A stretch of DNA of 40,253 nucleotides from Seminavis robusta (Eukaryota > Bacillariophyta > Bacillariophyceae > Naviculales > Naviculaceae), in the NCBI GenBank assembly GCA_903772945.1, contig CAICTM010000994.1, positions 1-40,253 on the forward strand. The letters run 5' to 3'. Shown here in pieces: positions 29,262 to 38,702 of this stretch (its first letter is position 1; each line of letters starts with the position of its first letter). Position numbers and translations under genes: made by a program. The notes below the pieces were generated by a model. That model did no database searches. It was not told the origin of the DNA and worked only from the letters and a program-made list of their open reading frames with translations.

Positions 29262-29930
29262 TAGTAGCGGAAAGAAATAATCTGCTTTAGAAGAAGAGTT
29301 GGGGGAAAGGAAACAAGGCTTCCGGGGAGTCCAAACAGCCCATACCGGTACTCATGCCGGTAGCTCGGCAAACTAAGCTACTCGAGTATTCACAGTACCG
29401 GTACCGGCAGCTACTACTTTTTCTACTGTGGTTACTAGTTTTACAATACCCTCTGAAGAAGCTTGTTTTGAGAAGAGCGATGTTTCTACGAGTACTCTTC
29501 CGTGTGAAATGACCCAGTCACAACTGGATTCTAACCGTAGAAGCTCCATAATCCTTAGAAATCTTTAAGTCTCTTCTGCTCTTAATGACCTCGAGTCACT
29601 TCTACAATAGGGTAGTAATTAAGTACCAGTTTCTTGAATTGTCCATCTTGACATTGTTTTGTAAAGCGGATCAATCCACATTGCGATGCTGTCAACATGG
29701 AACTGCTTATTGATTTGGCCACCGACTCGACTCAACTCCAGAACCCAGACTGGGCAACAACTCCACCACCATCAAGGCATAGAGCCTCTCAGCGACACAC
29801 CTTCGACTTCGTTGGTTCGGTTCAATCTCGTTGGCTGGACTACACTTTCTTTTACCAGAGTCGTGTCCTGCCACTCCAAAGGCTCAAGGAAAGAGTGAGA
29901 GATCAAAGCCCTCTTCCGCAACACAAAACA

Positions 29931-31118
29931 ATGCTTTCCATAGCGGACGACTCGCAAGGCATGATGTTGGTGGCAGAGTTTTTCCGACTGCTCCAAGAAG
30001 ACAATGTGGAAGATGATAGCATGATTAGTACTCTGACGGAAACACAAGACAAGGCGCTGTCGATTCTTCCCATCTTTTCGGGTCTCCTGAGCATGTGGGG
30101 TTCGTACAACATTATTGCCATGTACTGTTCCAGCGACCCAACCAAGCGCAACAATGTCTACCAACGCATCATGTTGGGTCTGAGTGCCAGCGACATGCTG
30201 GCATCCTTCGTCTTGACGCTGCATCCTTTCATGATTCCCGCCGCCACATCGCAACGCGCCTATGCCAGTGGCACCGATGCCACTTGTTCGGCCATGGGAT
30301 TTTTCCAACAATTGGCATTTGCCGAAGTCTGGTACAATGGCATGCTCAGTTTCTTTTTTCTCTGGAAGATCAAATACAGCATGTCGCACGAACAAATGGC
30401 ACGGCGAGAACCCTGGATGCATTCGCTAGCCATTGGATTCAATTTGATTACCGCCACTATTGGAGCGGCGTTGGGCATGTACGGGGAACTTGTCGTGGGA
30501 CACTTTTGTTGGTTCACCGGAACAATGGGCACCTACTTTGCCTACTTTTGTGCCGCCGCGCCGTTCGCCTTTTTCATGGTGGCCATTTGTGTCAACAATC
30601 TACTCATTTACAATCATGTTCGAAAGTCACTGCAACAGCAGCAACAACAACAACAAACTACTACATCCTCCGCCGTCATTGTGCCGCTGTCCAATGCTAG
30701 TAGTAGCAACAATCATCATCATCATGATCCAGCAGCCGCAACGCGCACATCCACAGCAGAATCGGTGGCTGGAGAATCCTCGGCCACATCGGCCGATAGT
30801 GGCAATAGCGTTTTCAGTAATGAAGAAGTACGAGAACAACAACGAGAGGCGGCACGATTGGCGTATCAAAAACAACGACAACAAGAACGTCTGCGGGCCA
30901 TTGCCATTCAAGCGTCTCTCTACGTGGGATCCTTTTTGTTGACGCATCTACCCACGTTCATTATTCGCATCACGTCGGCCATTGTCGGATTGTCACCCTC
31001 CAATGAAGGACAATTCTTTCCACTCTTGCTCATTCAAGCCATTCTGTTGCCACTCCAAGGACTCTTTAATTATCTCATTTACAGTCGGCCATTGCCCTAT
31101 TGGAGAGAAGCATTGTAA
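29931..31118 (+). CDS. Seven-transmembrane receptor-like protein (GPCR-like)
   Basis: Seven hydrophobic segments are visible. TM1 is around ILPIFSGLLSMWGSYNIIAM and TM2 around LGLSASDMLASFVLTL. TM3 follows a Cys (DATCSAMGFF) and carries EVWYNGMLSFFFLW. TM4 is around LAIGFNLITATIGAALGMY. TM5 follows a second Cys (HFCWF) and runs through FAFFMVAICVNNLLIYN. TM6 is around QASLYVGSFLLTHLPTFII and TM7 around LIQAILLPLQGLFNYLIYSR. The two Cys fit the conserved TM3-loop 2 disulphide of GPCRs, and the TM7 end (PLQGLFNYLIYSRP) resembles that of cAMP-receptor-like/secretin-type receptors. The loop between TM5 and TM6 is long (roughly 95 residues) with polyGln and polyHis runs. ATG 29931 (AACAATG) gives 395 aa; an in-frame ATG at 29697 would add 78 residues of unclear value. 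Ligand and G-protein coupling unknown. Confidence 0.8.
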   Translation: MLSIADDSQGMMLVAEFFRLLQEDNVEDDSMISTLTETQDKALSILPIFSGLLSMWGSYNIIAMYCSSDPTKRNNVYQRIMLGLSASDMLASFVLTLHPFMIPAATSQRAYASGTDATCSAMGFFQQLAFAEVWYNGMLSFFFLWKIKYSMSHEQMARREPWMHSLAIGFNLITATIGAALGMYGELVVGHFCWFTGTMGTYFAYFCAAAPFAFFMVAICVNNLLIYNHVRKSLQQQQQQQQTTTSSAVIVPLSNASSSNNHHHHDPAAATRTSTAESVAGESSATSADSGNSVFSNEEVREQQREAARLAYQKQRQQERLRAIAIQASLYVGSFLLTHLPTFIIRITSAIVGLSPSNEGQFFPLLLIQAILLPLQGLFNYLIYSRPLPYWREAL

Positions 31119-32331
31119 CGACATACACACATACGTCAAGACAATACACTCTTCAGATGGGTATGATGATCCCGCAGAGAGTGCTCCGCACAGACAATGG
31201 AATGCTTCCATTTTCATCGGAGGAGGAACTTCGAACACTGCAAAGACAATTCCTTTTACTCCACAACTAACTCCAGTCATGATGACAGCCTTGAGTTTTG
31301 ACAAGCAATATCATTGCAACCGCAACTTTGGTACTGCACTACAAATGACAGCTCTAGCTCTACGTCGTGATCGATGAATCCAACGATACCGGTACACTTC
31401 GCCTCCAAACAAACTACTGGTGTCAATCTACTCCCTACAGTGGTGTACGTACGGTCTTGAAAAGAGCAGAACACGACAACAAGCGGAAGAAGTAAATGCA
31501 AAATGTCTTGAGACAGAAGAACGACACCGTCTTGGTTGTCGTTATTCTGTCCTCGCGCTCCGTGGAATACGAAGAGAATCGAATCTGCAAGAGTCGAGTG
31601 ACTCGACTCGACTCAGTCCTTCTGGCTTCCCACTGCATGCTACTAGTAGTAGAATAGTACGGTAGGAGTGTACTAGTAGCTGATCCATGATGCAAGGTCC
31701 TTCCTGCCTTTCAATACCCTTGGTGTTCTCGCTACATGCCGAGCCTGATTATAGTATAGTATATTCGTCACCCAAAAAAGAATGGGCTATCTGGCTGTGG
31801 GAACCGCGTTCCTTCATGCTTGCATTTCAGCAGCTGATGCCCGGGATCTTTGGTGCTGCTACATGTAGCTAGAGAATATAATCCGCGTAGTCTTTTAGGA
31901 TTTTGACCGTCAATCAATCTATCTATCTTCGTATTATCTTTTATGTCGCAGCCCTTGCATTTCATTTCACCACACGGACATGAGCAATAAAATAAGTCAC
32001 TGCCAAGTATGTCTGTATTCGTATTCATCCCCAGAGTCAAAAGATAGATGAATGGATCGTCACAATACCGGTAGCTTGGACCACAGTTCCAGATGTCTGC
32101 ATCCAACGGGATCCCCTTTCCAAGATTGTAACTCATGAATCCATTGCACAAAATAATGTTGGAAAAAATTGGTATGTACAAAATGGCACTACTCTGTCGA
32201 CAAACTGATGCTGTATTGCTTTTTACAATGTTTTGTACAATGATCCATACTATGACTAGCTAGCTAGAACAAAATAAATACATCAACAAATGAATAAAAG
32301 AAAATCGCATATTTGATACATATCTATATTA
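31119..32331. other. Gene-free interval between convergent genes
   Basis: The 3' flanks of the 7TM gene and of RRP4 lie here. A GAGTCGACTC-type short repeat occurs around 31590-31618. The only possible coding item is the small Cys-rich frame listed separately at 31768-32136. A ctagctagctag run sits at 32257-32268, close to the RRP4 3' end. Confidence 0.5.
31768..32136 (-). CDS. Possible small cysteine-rich protein (doubtful)
   Basis: Open frame of 122 codons from ATG 32136 with nine or so cysteines, including a dense cluster (YCSCPCGEMKCKGC). It has no signal peptide and no family that I recognise. It could be a relic of a larger gene or a chance frame; its coding reality rests only on length and the Cys pattern. 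Confidence 0.2.
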   Translation of the reverse strand: MSYNLGKGIPLDADIWNCGPSYRYCDDPFIYLLTLGMNTNTDILGSDLFYCSCPCGEMKCKGCDIKDNTKIDRLIDGQNPKRLRGLYSLATCSSTKDPGHQLLKCKHEGTRFPQPDSPFFFG

Positions 32332-33255
32332 CTATTGCCTCGTACAAGCGGTCAATGCAATGACATTGTCTGGCAACAACATGTCGGCGGGTCGCAAATG
32401 GCTGCTCTGCCGATAGACCGTTTCGACATGTTCCGGTGTGACCATGGCATGTACCATGGCGAGACATTCAATGGCATTGCGGACTCGCGCCACGGCCATG
32501 CGATCGTCTTGCAGCAAGGGCGTCGATGCGTGTTCTTGTCGCAATCGTTCGTGTCGATCTTCGTCGCGATCATTTTCGGCTTGTGCGACATTATTATGAT
32601 AGCCTTGCAACGCACTCAATTTGCGTTGAATCCAAATTTGTCCATTGACGCCCCAGACGACATCGACTTGATCTAAAAAGTCCGTGTAGTAGTGATTTTT
32701 ACGACGCGGCATCAATGCGGGTGGAACACACGTGTGGGTGCCATAGGAGAGTTTTCCGTACCGCATCGATCGCGTGTGCAAGAGGAGACTGCCATCGTTG
32801 GGGTTGATTTTGTGCACTTCGGCCGAAATCCAATCGCCTTCTTGCAAATGTTGTCGCATATCGCGTTGATCTTGGGCCGTTCGCACGCGTTGGACCCCGC
32901 CCGGTAAGACCATGCCCGTCAGCGGCAATTGCGCTTCTCTTTGACCACTGCCACACAATGCTACTTTCCACCGCGTCGGGCCCACGGCCGTGACTTGTCC
33001 CACGACGAGATCTCCCACTTGTCCATCGTAGACGCCCGAGGATGCTGGAATGACTGTGATGAGTTTGTTGACCCGATGGACAATCCCCACCACACTGGCT
33101 ACGAGCCGTTGTTCGGCTTCGTTGGTGCTGGTGTTCGTCACGCGTTCCAAATACGTGCCGTGGCCTTTCAAAAACGAGTCTTCGCCATCAGTTCCCACAG
33201 AGGACGACGACGAGGCAATCACTTGGCCAGGGACTACCAAATGAAGGGATGTCAT
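32332..33255 (-). CDS. RRP4: Exosome complex subunit RRP4 (EXOSC2)
   Basis: Protein of 307 aa, close to the roughly 290-aa length of known RRP4. It is one of the three S1/KH cap subunits of the RNA exosome, which degrades and trims RNA 3' ends in nucleus and cytoplasm. The N-terminal domain has VVPGQVIA and the typical FLKGHGTYLE (28-37). An S1 domain follows at about 55-165 (GIVHRVNKLITVIP to SLLLHTRSMRYGKL). The KH domain at about 178-215 carries the RRP4 signature WGVNGQIWI (201-209). An upstream in-frame ATG at 33483 would add 76 residues unlike any RRP4, so 33255 is preferred. It is divergent from the PsbP-like gene, with 334 bp between the starts. Confidence 0.92.
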   Translation of the reverse strand: MTSLHLVVPGQVIASSSSSVGTDGEDSFLKGHGTYLERVTNTSTNEAEQRLVASVVGIVHRVNKLITVIPASSGVYDGQVGDLVVGQVTAVGPTRWKVALCGSGQREAQLPLTGMVLPGGVQRVRTAQDQRDMRQHLQEGDWISAEVHKINPNDGSLLLHTRSMRYGKLSYGTHTCVPPALMPRRKNHYYTDFLDQVDVVWGVNGQIWIQRKLSALQGYHNNVAQAENDRDEDRHERLRQEHASTPLLQDDRMAVARVRNAIECLAMVHAMVTPEHVETVYRQSSHLRPADMLLPDNVIALTACTRQ

Positions 33256-33589
33256 GGTCCAAACAAAGAGATTAATCGAGAAAAATGAAGAAGAAAAGTG
33301 CAATGGCTGTGGGCGTCTTGTCTTTGGGTGGATCCTGGGTTTGGGGTTAGAGTTTAGTGACACCACCATGACGTCAGCCACAAAAATGGATCTTTTCAAA
33401 GATCCCTTCTCTCGAAATGAGCCAACCATGGACAAAGATGTTGTGACGCTGGAAACAATAGTCTTCTCCAGCAGCTGCCCCATTCGACGCTACAGCTCTG
33501 GTTGGCTTTCTTCATCATCTTGGAGCGGAATAAAGACGAATAATACGGTCACAATCAAACTAATAGAAAGTTTGAAGTAACCAACCACC
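33256..33589. promoter_or_regulatory. Shared divergent promoter with a palindromic TGACGTCA site
   Basis: 334 bp separate the ATGs of RRP4 (minus) and the PsbP-like gene (plus). A perfect TGACGTCA palindrome lies at 33369-33376. TGACGT and ACGTCA are the half-sites reported as CO2/cAMP-responsive elements of carbonic anhydrase promoters in the diatom Phaeodactylum, and are general bZIP targets. Whether it acts on either gene is inference. No clear TATA box was identified. Confidence 0.5.
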
Positions 33590-34270
33590 ATGAAGTTTCT
33601 TTCTGTTTTCTTGACACTGGCGTCGCTTGCCTCCTTGGCAACGGCGTACACCGTTCCAGAACCACCCAAGGCCACTACCACAACCACTCGTCGCGACTGG
33701 TTGGCCGCCACTACTACGACTCTTGCCACTACATTGGCGTTTGGTTTGCCAGCCAACGCCGCCGAAGATCTCACGACATTTAATGACCCCACACACGGCT
33801 TTAGCATTCGCGTTCCTTCGTCGTGGGCGAAATCGGAACAAACCCTCAACGATCGTCGCACCATTGCCGTCTGGGGCGACCCCAACGATGCCAAGACGGC
33901 ACTCTTTATTGCCTACACACCCGTGCGGGACGATTTTACATCTCTACAGAGTTTTGGGGCCGTCGATCAAGTCGCCGCACAAACCATTTTGCCCAAATCG
34001 AGTTTGATGATGAACGACGACTCCGTCCAAGCGGAAATGATCAAAGCCGAATCCAAAAAACAAGCCTACATTTTTGACTACACCCAGGCGGTCGCCAAGA
34101 TTCAACCATTGACGCATTTTCGAACCATTTTCACATTGCAGCAAGGTGCCACGGGAGGTGCCGGGGCCGTATTGGTGACCATTACACTGCAAACTCCAGA
34201 AGAACGATATACGTCCTCTCTCAAGCCACTGTTTGATCAAATTATTGACTCGTATGGGAAGAATCAGTAA
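33590..34270 (+). CDS. PsbP-domain thylakoid lumen protein
   Basis: Protein of 226 aa from ATG 33590 (ACCACCATG). The N-terminus has three targeting parts: a signal peptide (residues 1-19, cleavage before Y20 in ATAY), a short Thr-rich transit segment, and a twin-arginine lumen signal (RRDW at 34-37, hydrophobic TTLAFGLPANA, cleavage near 57). This fits import across the complex-plastid membranes and Tat export into the thylakoid lumen. The mature region (about 58-226) matches the PsbP fold: FNDPTHGFSIRVPSSW at the start, a central SLQSFG-x-VDQVA segment and a C-terminal LKPLFDQIIDSYG helix. PsbP and PsbP-like proteins support photosystem II oxygen evolution or photosystem assembly. It looks like a PPL/CyanoP-type member rather than the main extrinsic subunit, but that is uncertain. 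Confidence 0.85.
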   Translation: MKFLSVFLTLASLASLATAYTVPEPPKATTTTTRRDWLAATTTTLATTLAFGLPANAAEDLTTFNDPTHGFSIRVPSSWAKSEQTLNDRRTIAVWGDPNDAKTALFIAYTPVRDDFTSLQSFGAVDQVAAQTILPKSSLMMNDDSVQAEMIKAESKKQAYIFDYTQAVAKIQPLTHFRTIFTLQQGATGGAGAVLVTITLQTPEERYTSSLKPLFDQIIDSYGKNQ

Positions 34271-35015
34271 TAAAAATAATAGTGAAACTGGAAGAAGAAA
34301 GCAAGCGTGACAGAGAGAGAGAGAGAGAAAGGAGTTGGAACAATCAATGGAGAAGCAAGCAAGAAAGCTAATAATAACAATCCGCAAGCAAGAAATCAAA
34401 CCAATTTGAGCATCAAGCAACCTGCAGTTATCGGAATTCTCCCTTTGTAGTCAGTCATAAGAGTAGCCAAGCAGAAAATCACTAAATCAGACTATTATTA
34501 TACCTCAAAAGGCTCAATTCAACTTCAGGTGGGGAGCTACACTACCTAGTATAAGTGTTACAAAGGAGGAGCTGATCGGAGCAATCCAGAGATGATCACA
34601 TGTCTATGGTACTGTATATTGGATAATGTAGGCGACGCAGCAGAGGATTGATGTTCTTGGAACATTGCTGGTGACAAGCAAAGGATGTCAACGACAGCCA
34701 TGATGGCCAGCCAATACAGTAGCAAAGGAATGGATTCCGCATTTTTCACTGGAAAGTGTGGCAAAAGCTGAATTCGGCGATGGTGACGTAACTGTTTAAA
34801 AGGAAATTTCCCGGTATCAACTGCTTAATTCTTCGAGTAACTGTTGACTTTTCGAGAAAACTGTTGAATAAGCCGTCAACAGCTGTTGAAAAAACTGTTG
34901 AATTTTGCTCAACAAGTGTTGAATAGGTGTTGAATGAAGTGTTGACTGTTGAACTTAGTGTTGAAGAAAGTGTTGAAGCTGCTGTCGATGTTTCCAAAGT
35001 CAAAGCAATGGCAAT
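34271..35015. other. Gene-free interval with (GA)n tract and GTTGAA repeat array
   Basis: The 3' flank of the PsbP-like gene and the 3' side of the transposase gene. A (GA)n tract lies at 34312-34328. The open frame on the minus strand at 34746-35003 starts at TTG and mainly reflects the repeat described at 34840-34985. Confidence 0.6.
34840..34985. repeat. Interspersed GTTGAA/GTTGAC short-repeat cluster beside the transposase gene
   Basis: Roughly a dozen copies of TGTTGA(A/C) occur within about 145 bp, mostly in one orientation with irregular spacing (for example gtgttgaataggtgttgaat). The cluster ends about 30 bp from the stop codon of the transposase at 35016. Subterminal repeats of this kind often bind transposases, so this may mark one end of the element; that is inference. 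Confidence 0.7.
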
Positions 35016-35945
35016 CTAGTCAGATACGAAGAGGCTGCTGGTGTTGTTGTTGAGAGAGTAGCAAACAATAGCTGTGACTGCTTCGAAGCAAGCCTTGTGT
35101 TGATCTTGAAAGTCGGTGCCTTGCTCATACCGAAACACGGTGTCGAGCACCTTCCACTTCTTCAGCAGATTGTTGAATTCTTCTTGTCGCGATTGGGCTC
35201 TATCTTTGAACTTGGAGAGCTCTTTGGGATCAAACTCGTTGTTAGTTGAGACGATATCCTCTTCGGCCTTGACTTGGAAGATACCATCAGCAAGGATTCT
35301 CAGACCTGGCTCCTTTGAATGTTGCTCGTTGTACACTCTCATTGTAGGAAAGAGTTTCAAACGAGCAACCTCGAGATCGTTGTGTTTGCCTGGCGGAGTT
35401 GGACCATACAACCAAACAAGCTTTGCTTTGTGGATACTCAGTCCGACTTCGTAGTTCAACGCAGCTTTCCCCCCAAACTTGTGGCTTGACCAATCTTTTG
35501 AGAAAGGACGAGGCTCTTCAATCCGACAATGTGTCCCATCGACAGTCATGAAGAAGATGAATCCTTCATCTGCTTGCTCCCAACTGATAGTCTTGTCTTT
35601 CAGTAGCAGCTGAATTTTGCGAACGAAGGCGTCGGTCCACGTTTTGATGGTGTGCTTGCTGCCAATCTTGAAAAGAATCATCAAATCATCTTGAGTATCA
35701 TTGGTGTTGAGGTATCGAAGAGCAAGAAGAAAGTATCTGGTTGGCATCGACTTTGTTACCTCTCCACGAATCACAAGATCATTCCACATTTGCGAACAAG
35801 TCAATGTAGCCGCTCCGAATGCCTTTCGAAATCGCTCTTGATTTGCGCCTTCTTTCAAGTACTCCCAATGATTTTTCCCCCTTGTTATGTCAAGCCCGAT
35901 GGCCAGGAACTCTGCCGGTGTCATTTTCAATGATTCCTCTGCCAT
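35016..35945 (-). CDS. PIF/Harbinger-like DDE transposase
   Basis: Protein of 309 aa from ATG 35945. It resembles the DDE_Tnp_4 family, nucleases of PIF/Harbinger transposons. The first acid is in FFMTVDGTHC (D136). The HKFGGKAALNYEVGLS block and PPGKHND (D190) match the second region, ILADGIF (D220) follows, and RQEEFNNLLKKWKVLD (E255/E256) matches the R-x-x-x-E-x-x-F-x-x-LK-x-W end motif. The N-terminal 130 residues are helical and could bind DNA. The frame is complete. PIF/Harbinger elements usually carry a second gene for a Myb-like protein; the divergent gene from 36349 is a candidate partner. No terminal inverted repeats or target duplications were found by eye. The gene could also be a domesticated derivative. 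Confidence 0.75.
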   Translation of the reverse strand: MAEESLKMTPAEFLAIGLDITRGKNHWEYLKEGANQERFRKAFGAATLTCSQMWNDLVIRGEVTKSMPTRYFLLALRYLNTNDTQDDLMILFKIGSKHTIKTWTDAFVRKIQLLLKDKTISWEQADEGFIFFMTVDGTHCRIEEPRPFSKDWSSHKFGGKAALNYEVGLSIHKAKLVWLYGPTPPGKHNDLEVARLKLFPTMRVYNEQHSKEPGLRILADGIFQVKAEEDIVSTNNEFDPKELSKFKDRAQSRQEEFNNLLKKWKVLDTVFRYEQGTDFQDQHKACFEAVTAIVCYSLNNNTSSLFVSD

Positions 35946-36348
35946 CGTCTTTACAAAGGTTTGTCTCGTGTTGTGGTTTTGTGGTTGAAAGAGCTATCGT
36001 GGAAGGCTTTGACGATTGACCGAAACTTTGATCTCGAAAGATCCAAGATATCAGTCGTGCATGGTAAGGAATCACCCGGCGTTTTGAGCCCGGCACAAGC
36101 AAAAAATTCCTCCCGCTTAAATCAAATCCATTTAATATCTAAGTACTTGCCGGCCAGCCTTGAATGAACTTCCTAAGATCCGTAGATAAAGTGGTGGGAA
36201 AGAATCTTTCCCACAATTTGAGTGAAAAGAAACCAATGCGCCTATCTTTCTCCGATCGTTCTCCGATCGTTCTTTGTTTGCACTGTTGGTATCAACGGAT
36301 CCATAACCATTATAGAAGCAATAGTAGCAGCAACCAATAGCCGACAAG
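35946..36348. other. Divergent intergenic region of the putative two-gene transposon
   Basis: Contains a perfect 21-bp palindrome at 36194-36214 (GTGGGAAAGA, A, TCTTTCCCAC) and an 11-bp tandem repeat (ctccgatcgtt) at about 36250-36271, both between the two divergent starts. They may be binding sites of the element's own proteins. No other gene is visible. Confidence 0.55.
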
Positions 36349-37804
36349 ATGCAAACTAGAAGCGGAAATCAGCATAAATCAGAGGCTACTCAAAAGCCCA
36401 AGGTAAACGATGAGGAGGAACCTTCGGTAGCAGCATCGGTAGAAACAAACTCAAGCAAGAAGGGAGCGGCAGACATCCGTGACGGACGCTCAAAAGAGCC
36501 AGATATTGCTTGACATTGAAAAGAATCCTGGTATTCTTTGGAAAGGTTTGTTGAAGCAATACCCCGTCTACTACAAGCTTGGCGAGCCATTCCAAACAGC
36601 ATTCCGGAACCGCTACAACTACCTCAACTCGATCAAGGAGAAACATCCACAGCGTTATTGGGAGCTCTACGCAAAAGCTGGAGAGACCATTGCACGATCT
36701 ATCTCCGAATCGGGCAGCTACCGAGAGACCAAGGACGTCATTGACAAAGAAGCCAACACGACCAATCAAGAGCCTGAGGCTGAGCCTGCAACTGTGGAGC
36801 GCCAAGACGGTACAGTGGTATCATCACTGACGGATCCTACCTACGGAGCTACGCCCACAAAGAAGAAGATTCTCTTCAAGAAGCAGTACACCCCCAACAA
36901 AAAGAAACCAACCCCCCAAAGCACACCAGTACGGAAGAACCTCACAATGCCATCCAAGGCTTCTAGCTCGAAGAAGTCCGGTGGATCCAAAGGTTCTGGC
37001 TCCTTTGGCTCTCCGGCCGCCAAGCGTCAGAGCAAATTCAGCTCACTTGATGAAGCGCAGCAGTTTGCCGACGAGACAATCCAAGTTGATTTTGATTTCC
37101 CGGAGAAGAATGGAGGTCCCCTCATTTGGGTCCAGCTCATCACGGAGTGTACAACATCAGATGGGTCGACAATGTATGACAAAGTCGACATTCGTCTTGC
37201 GTCGATCTTTGACTTGTCAGATGCTCACCAAATCTATGGAGGGACAGTTTGTGAAGGCCGAGCCTTTCTGTTGCGCTTGCCATGGGTGCCCAACTTCATC
37301 CTTCGCAACCACAAGCAGATGCTGAAGAAAGAGAAGAAGAAGTGTGGTCGTACCAAGAAGAAGCTTGCTGCAGCTTGCAACGCCATTCTCAAGTCCCAAG
37401 AGGATGACAACGACATTGCGCCTCGCCGTTGGAAACACGTGCTGTTTGTCTTTCCGGATGAGATGGTTGTCACGTCTGACATGAAAACCGGCATGATTCC
37501 CATCACCGATCAGAAGATGCTGCTGAACCTCCGATTCTTGGATATCAAGAAAACTGTTGTTGGAGAAGGAGAAGACGAAGAAGTGATGGAGCAAGCTTTC
37601 TTTCCCTCGTTCTTTTCCCTCCGTGTCATTGATGAAGATGGTGAGAATGAGCTCGACCTCAAGAAGCCGAAGAAGAAAGGGTTGGCTCTAAAGAAGTTGT
37701 TCAAGGGCATGCAGAGGTCATTGCCATTTCCCCCTCTTGCTATATGTAACATGACGTACCCACATGTTTGTGTGGTGTCCGTTTGTGGTATGCCTGCTCG
37801 CTGA
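36349..37804 (+). CDS. Basic DNA-binding-like protein divergent from the transposase, probably one intron
   Basis: The main frame has no ATG near its start (it opens at GTG 36479, with a TAG upstream at 36440). An ATG at 36349 in another frame begins MQTRSGNQHKSEATQKPK. A 70-nt GT-AG intron at 36403-36472 joins the two in frame and gives 461 aa; a 1-nt indel is the alternative. After splicing, the first ~80 residues form helices (SQILLDIEKNPGILWKGLLK, then FRNRYNYLNSIKEKHPQRYW) that could be a Myb/SANT-like or other helical DNA-binding unit. A Lys/Ser/Pro-rich linker follows, then a folded-looking domain (LIWVQLITECTTSDGSTMYD to NFILRNHKQMLKK). It ends in a Lys-rich segment. I do not recognise the second domain. 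Position and orientation suggest it is the accessory protein of a Harbinger-like element (inference). The last ~20 residues may be read-through past an unrecognised intron. Confidence 0.55.
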
Positions 37805-38702
37805 TTCGGAATACGTAACTCAACCGATAACCCTCTCCCTTTCTTTTTTCTTTTCCCTCCCCCGCGCTGCTGCCTAACCCCCCCATAATCTCCCTCGCGC
37901 GTCGATTGGTGCAGGAGGCAGGAGCCAATGCCACCCTACCGGTACCTGGTACCGCATGCCAAACTCCCCCTTCTGGTCCATCACTCACTTGCCCGCGTCC
38001 TTCTAGCTAGTAGAATTGTTGTCATAGCTAGATATAGGCAATGTCACCGCAATCTGGCAGAGGACAAGCCCCAGGTAACCCCGCCCATAGCCTGCGCCAG
38101 GCACAAGGAGATGGCCATGGCTGTGACTGTCACCTACTTCTTCTTGCTTCACCGCGTCTACATGTATTCACGAAGCAAGCAAAGCAACAACGTCGCGACT
38201 AAGCAGCACTTGCTTGTGGCAGCCACCGTACCGGTACCGGTATCGCACCAAGCCAAAGTCCAGCTGGATAGATCCTACCCAGAAACTTCCAAGCATCACT
38301 CTAACTCTGTACAATATGATAGCTTCTCCGAACTAAATAAAACTGCCTAGCCTGGAGCAGTACAGTACCGATTTGATTTCTGCAACCACAAAATAACTCT
38401 TCTTCTCTCTGGATTGCGAGCGAAGAGTCGATCGGGCTATGGATCCCATGGAAACCGACTTCAGCGTCTGGAGAACTTCAGCTCTGTTGCTACCGTTGGA
38501 CAGCAGCAGGCAAGCAGCAGCGACACACACCTTTTGCAACGTGTGATAGATCCTCCTTATTGTTTATTCAATAGGAAGAAATTCTCTCTCCGGGTCTATG
38601 TTGTCGGATTGGAGCAACCTCTTACGTGCCAAAGGATGTGATTGTGAAGTTCGCTAAGGATGTGACTGCAGCGGAACAACACACGACGAACTCAGGAGCG
38701 CC

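Larger units (their letters stand above)
27709..29930. other. Long gene-free interval with small repeat elements
   Basis: About 2.2 kb with no supported gene. It holds two small repeat elements (28319-28727 and 28909-29181), an ACCGGT hexamer array (28301-28322) and a (GCTA)n run (29237-29261). The promoter of the minus-strand SGNH gene lies at the left and that of the 7TM gene at the right. The final 234 bases (29697-29930) are open in frame with the 7TM gene from an upstream ATG, but look like leader sequence. Confidence 0.6.

Noticed and set aside
34746..35003. 85-aa minus-strand frame
   Set aside because: Starts at TTG and is the translation of the GTTGAA repeat cluster.
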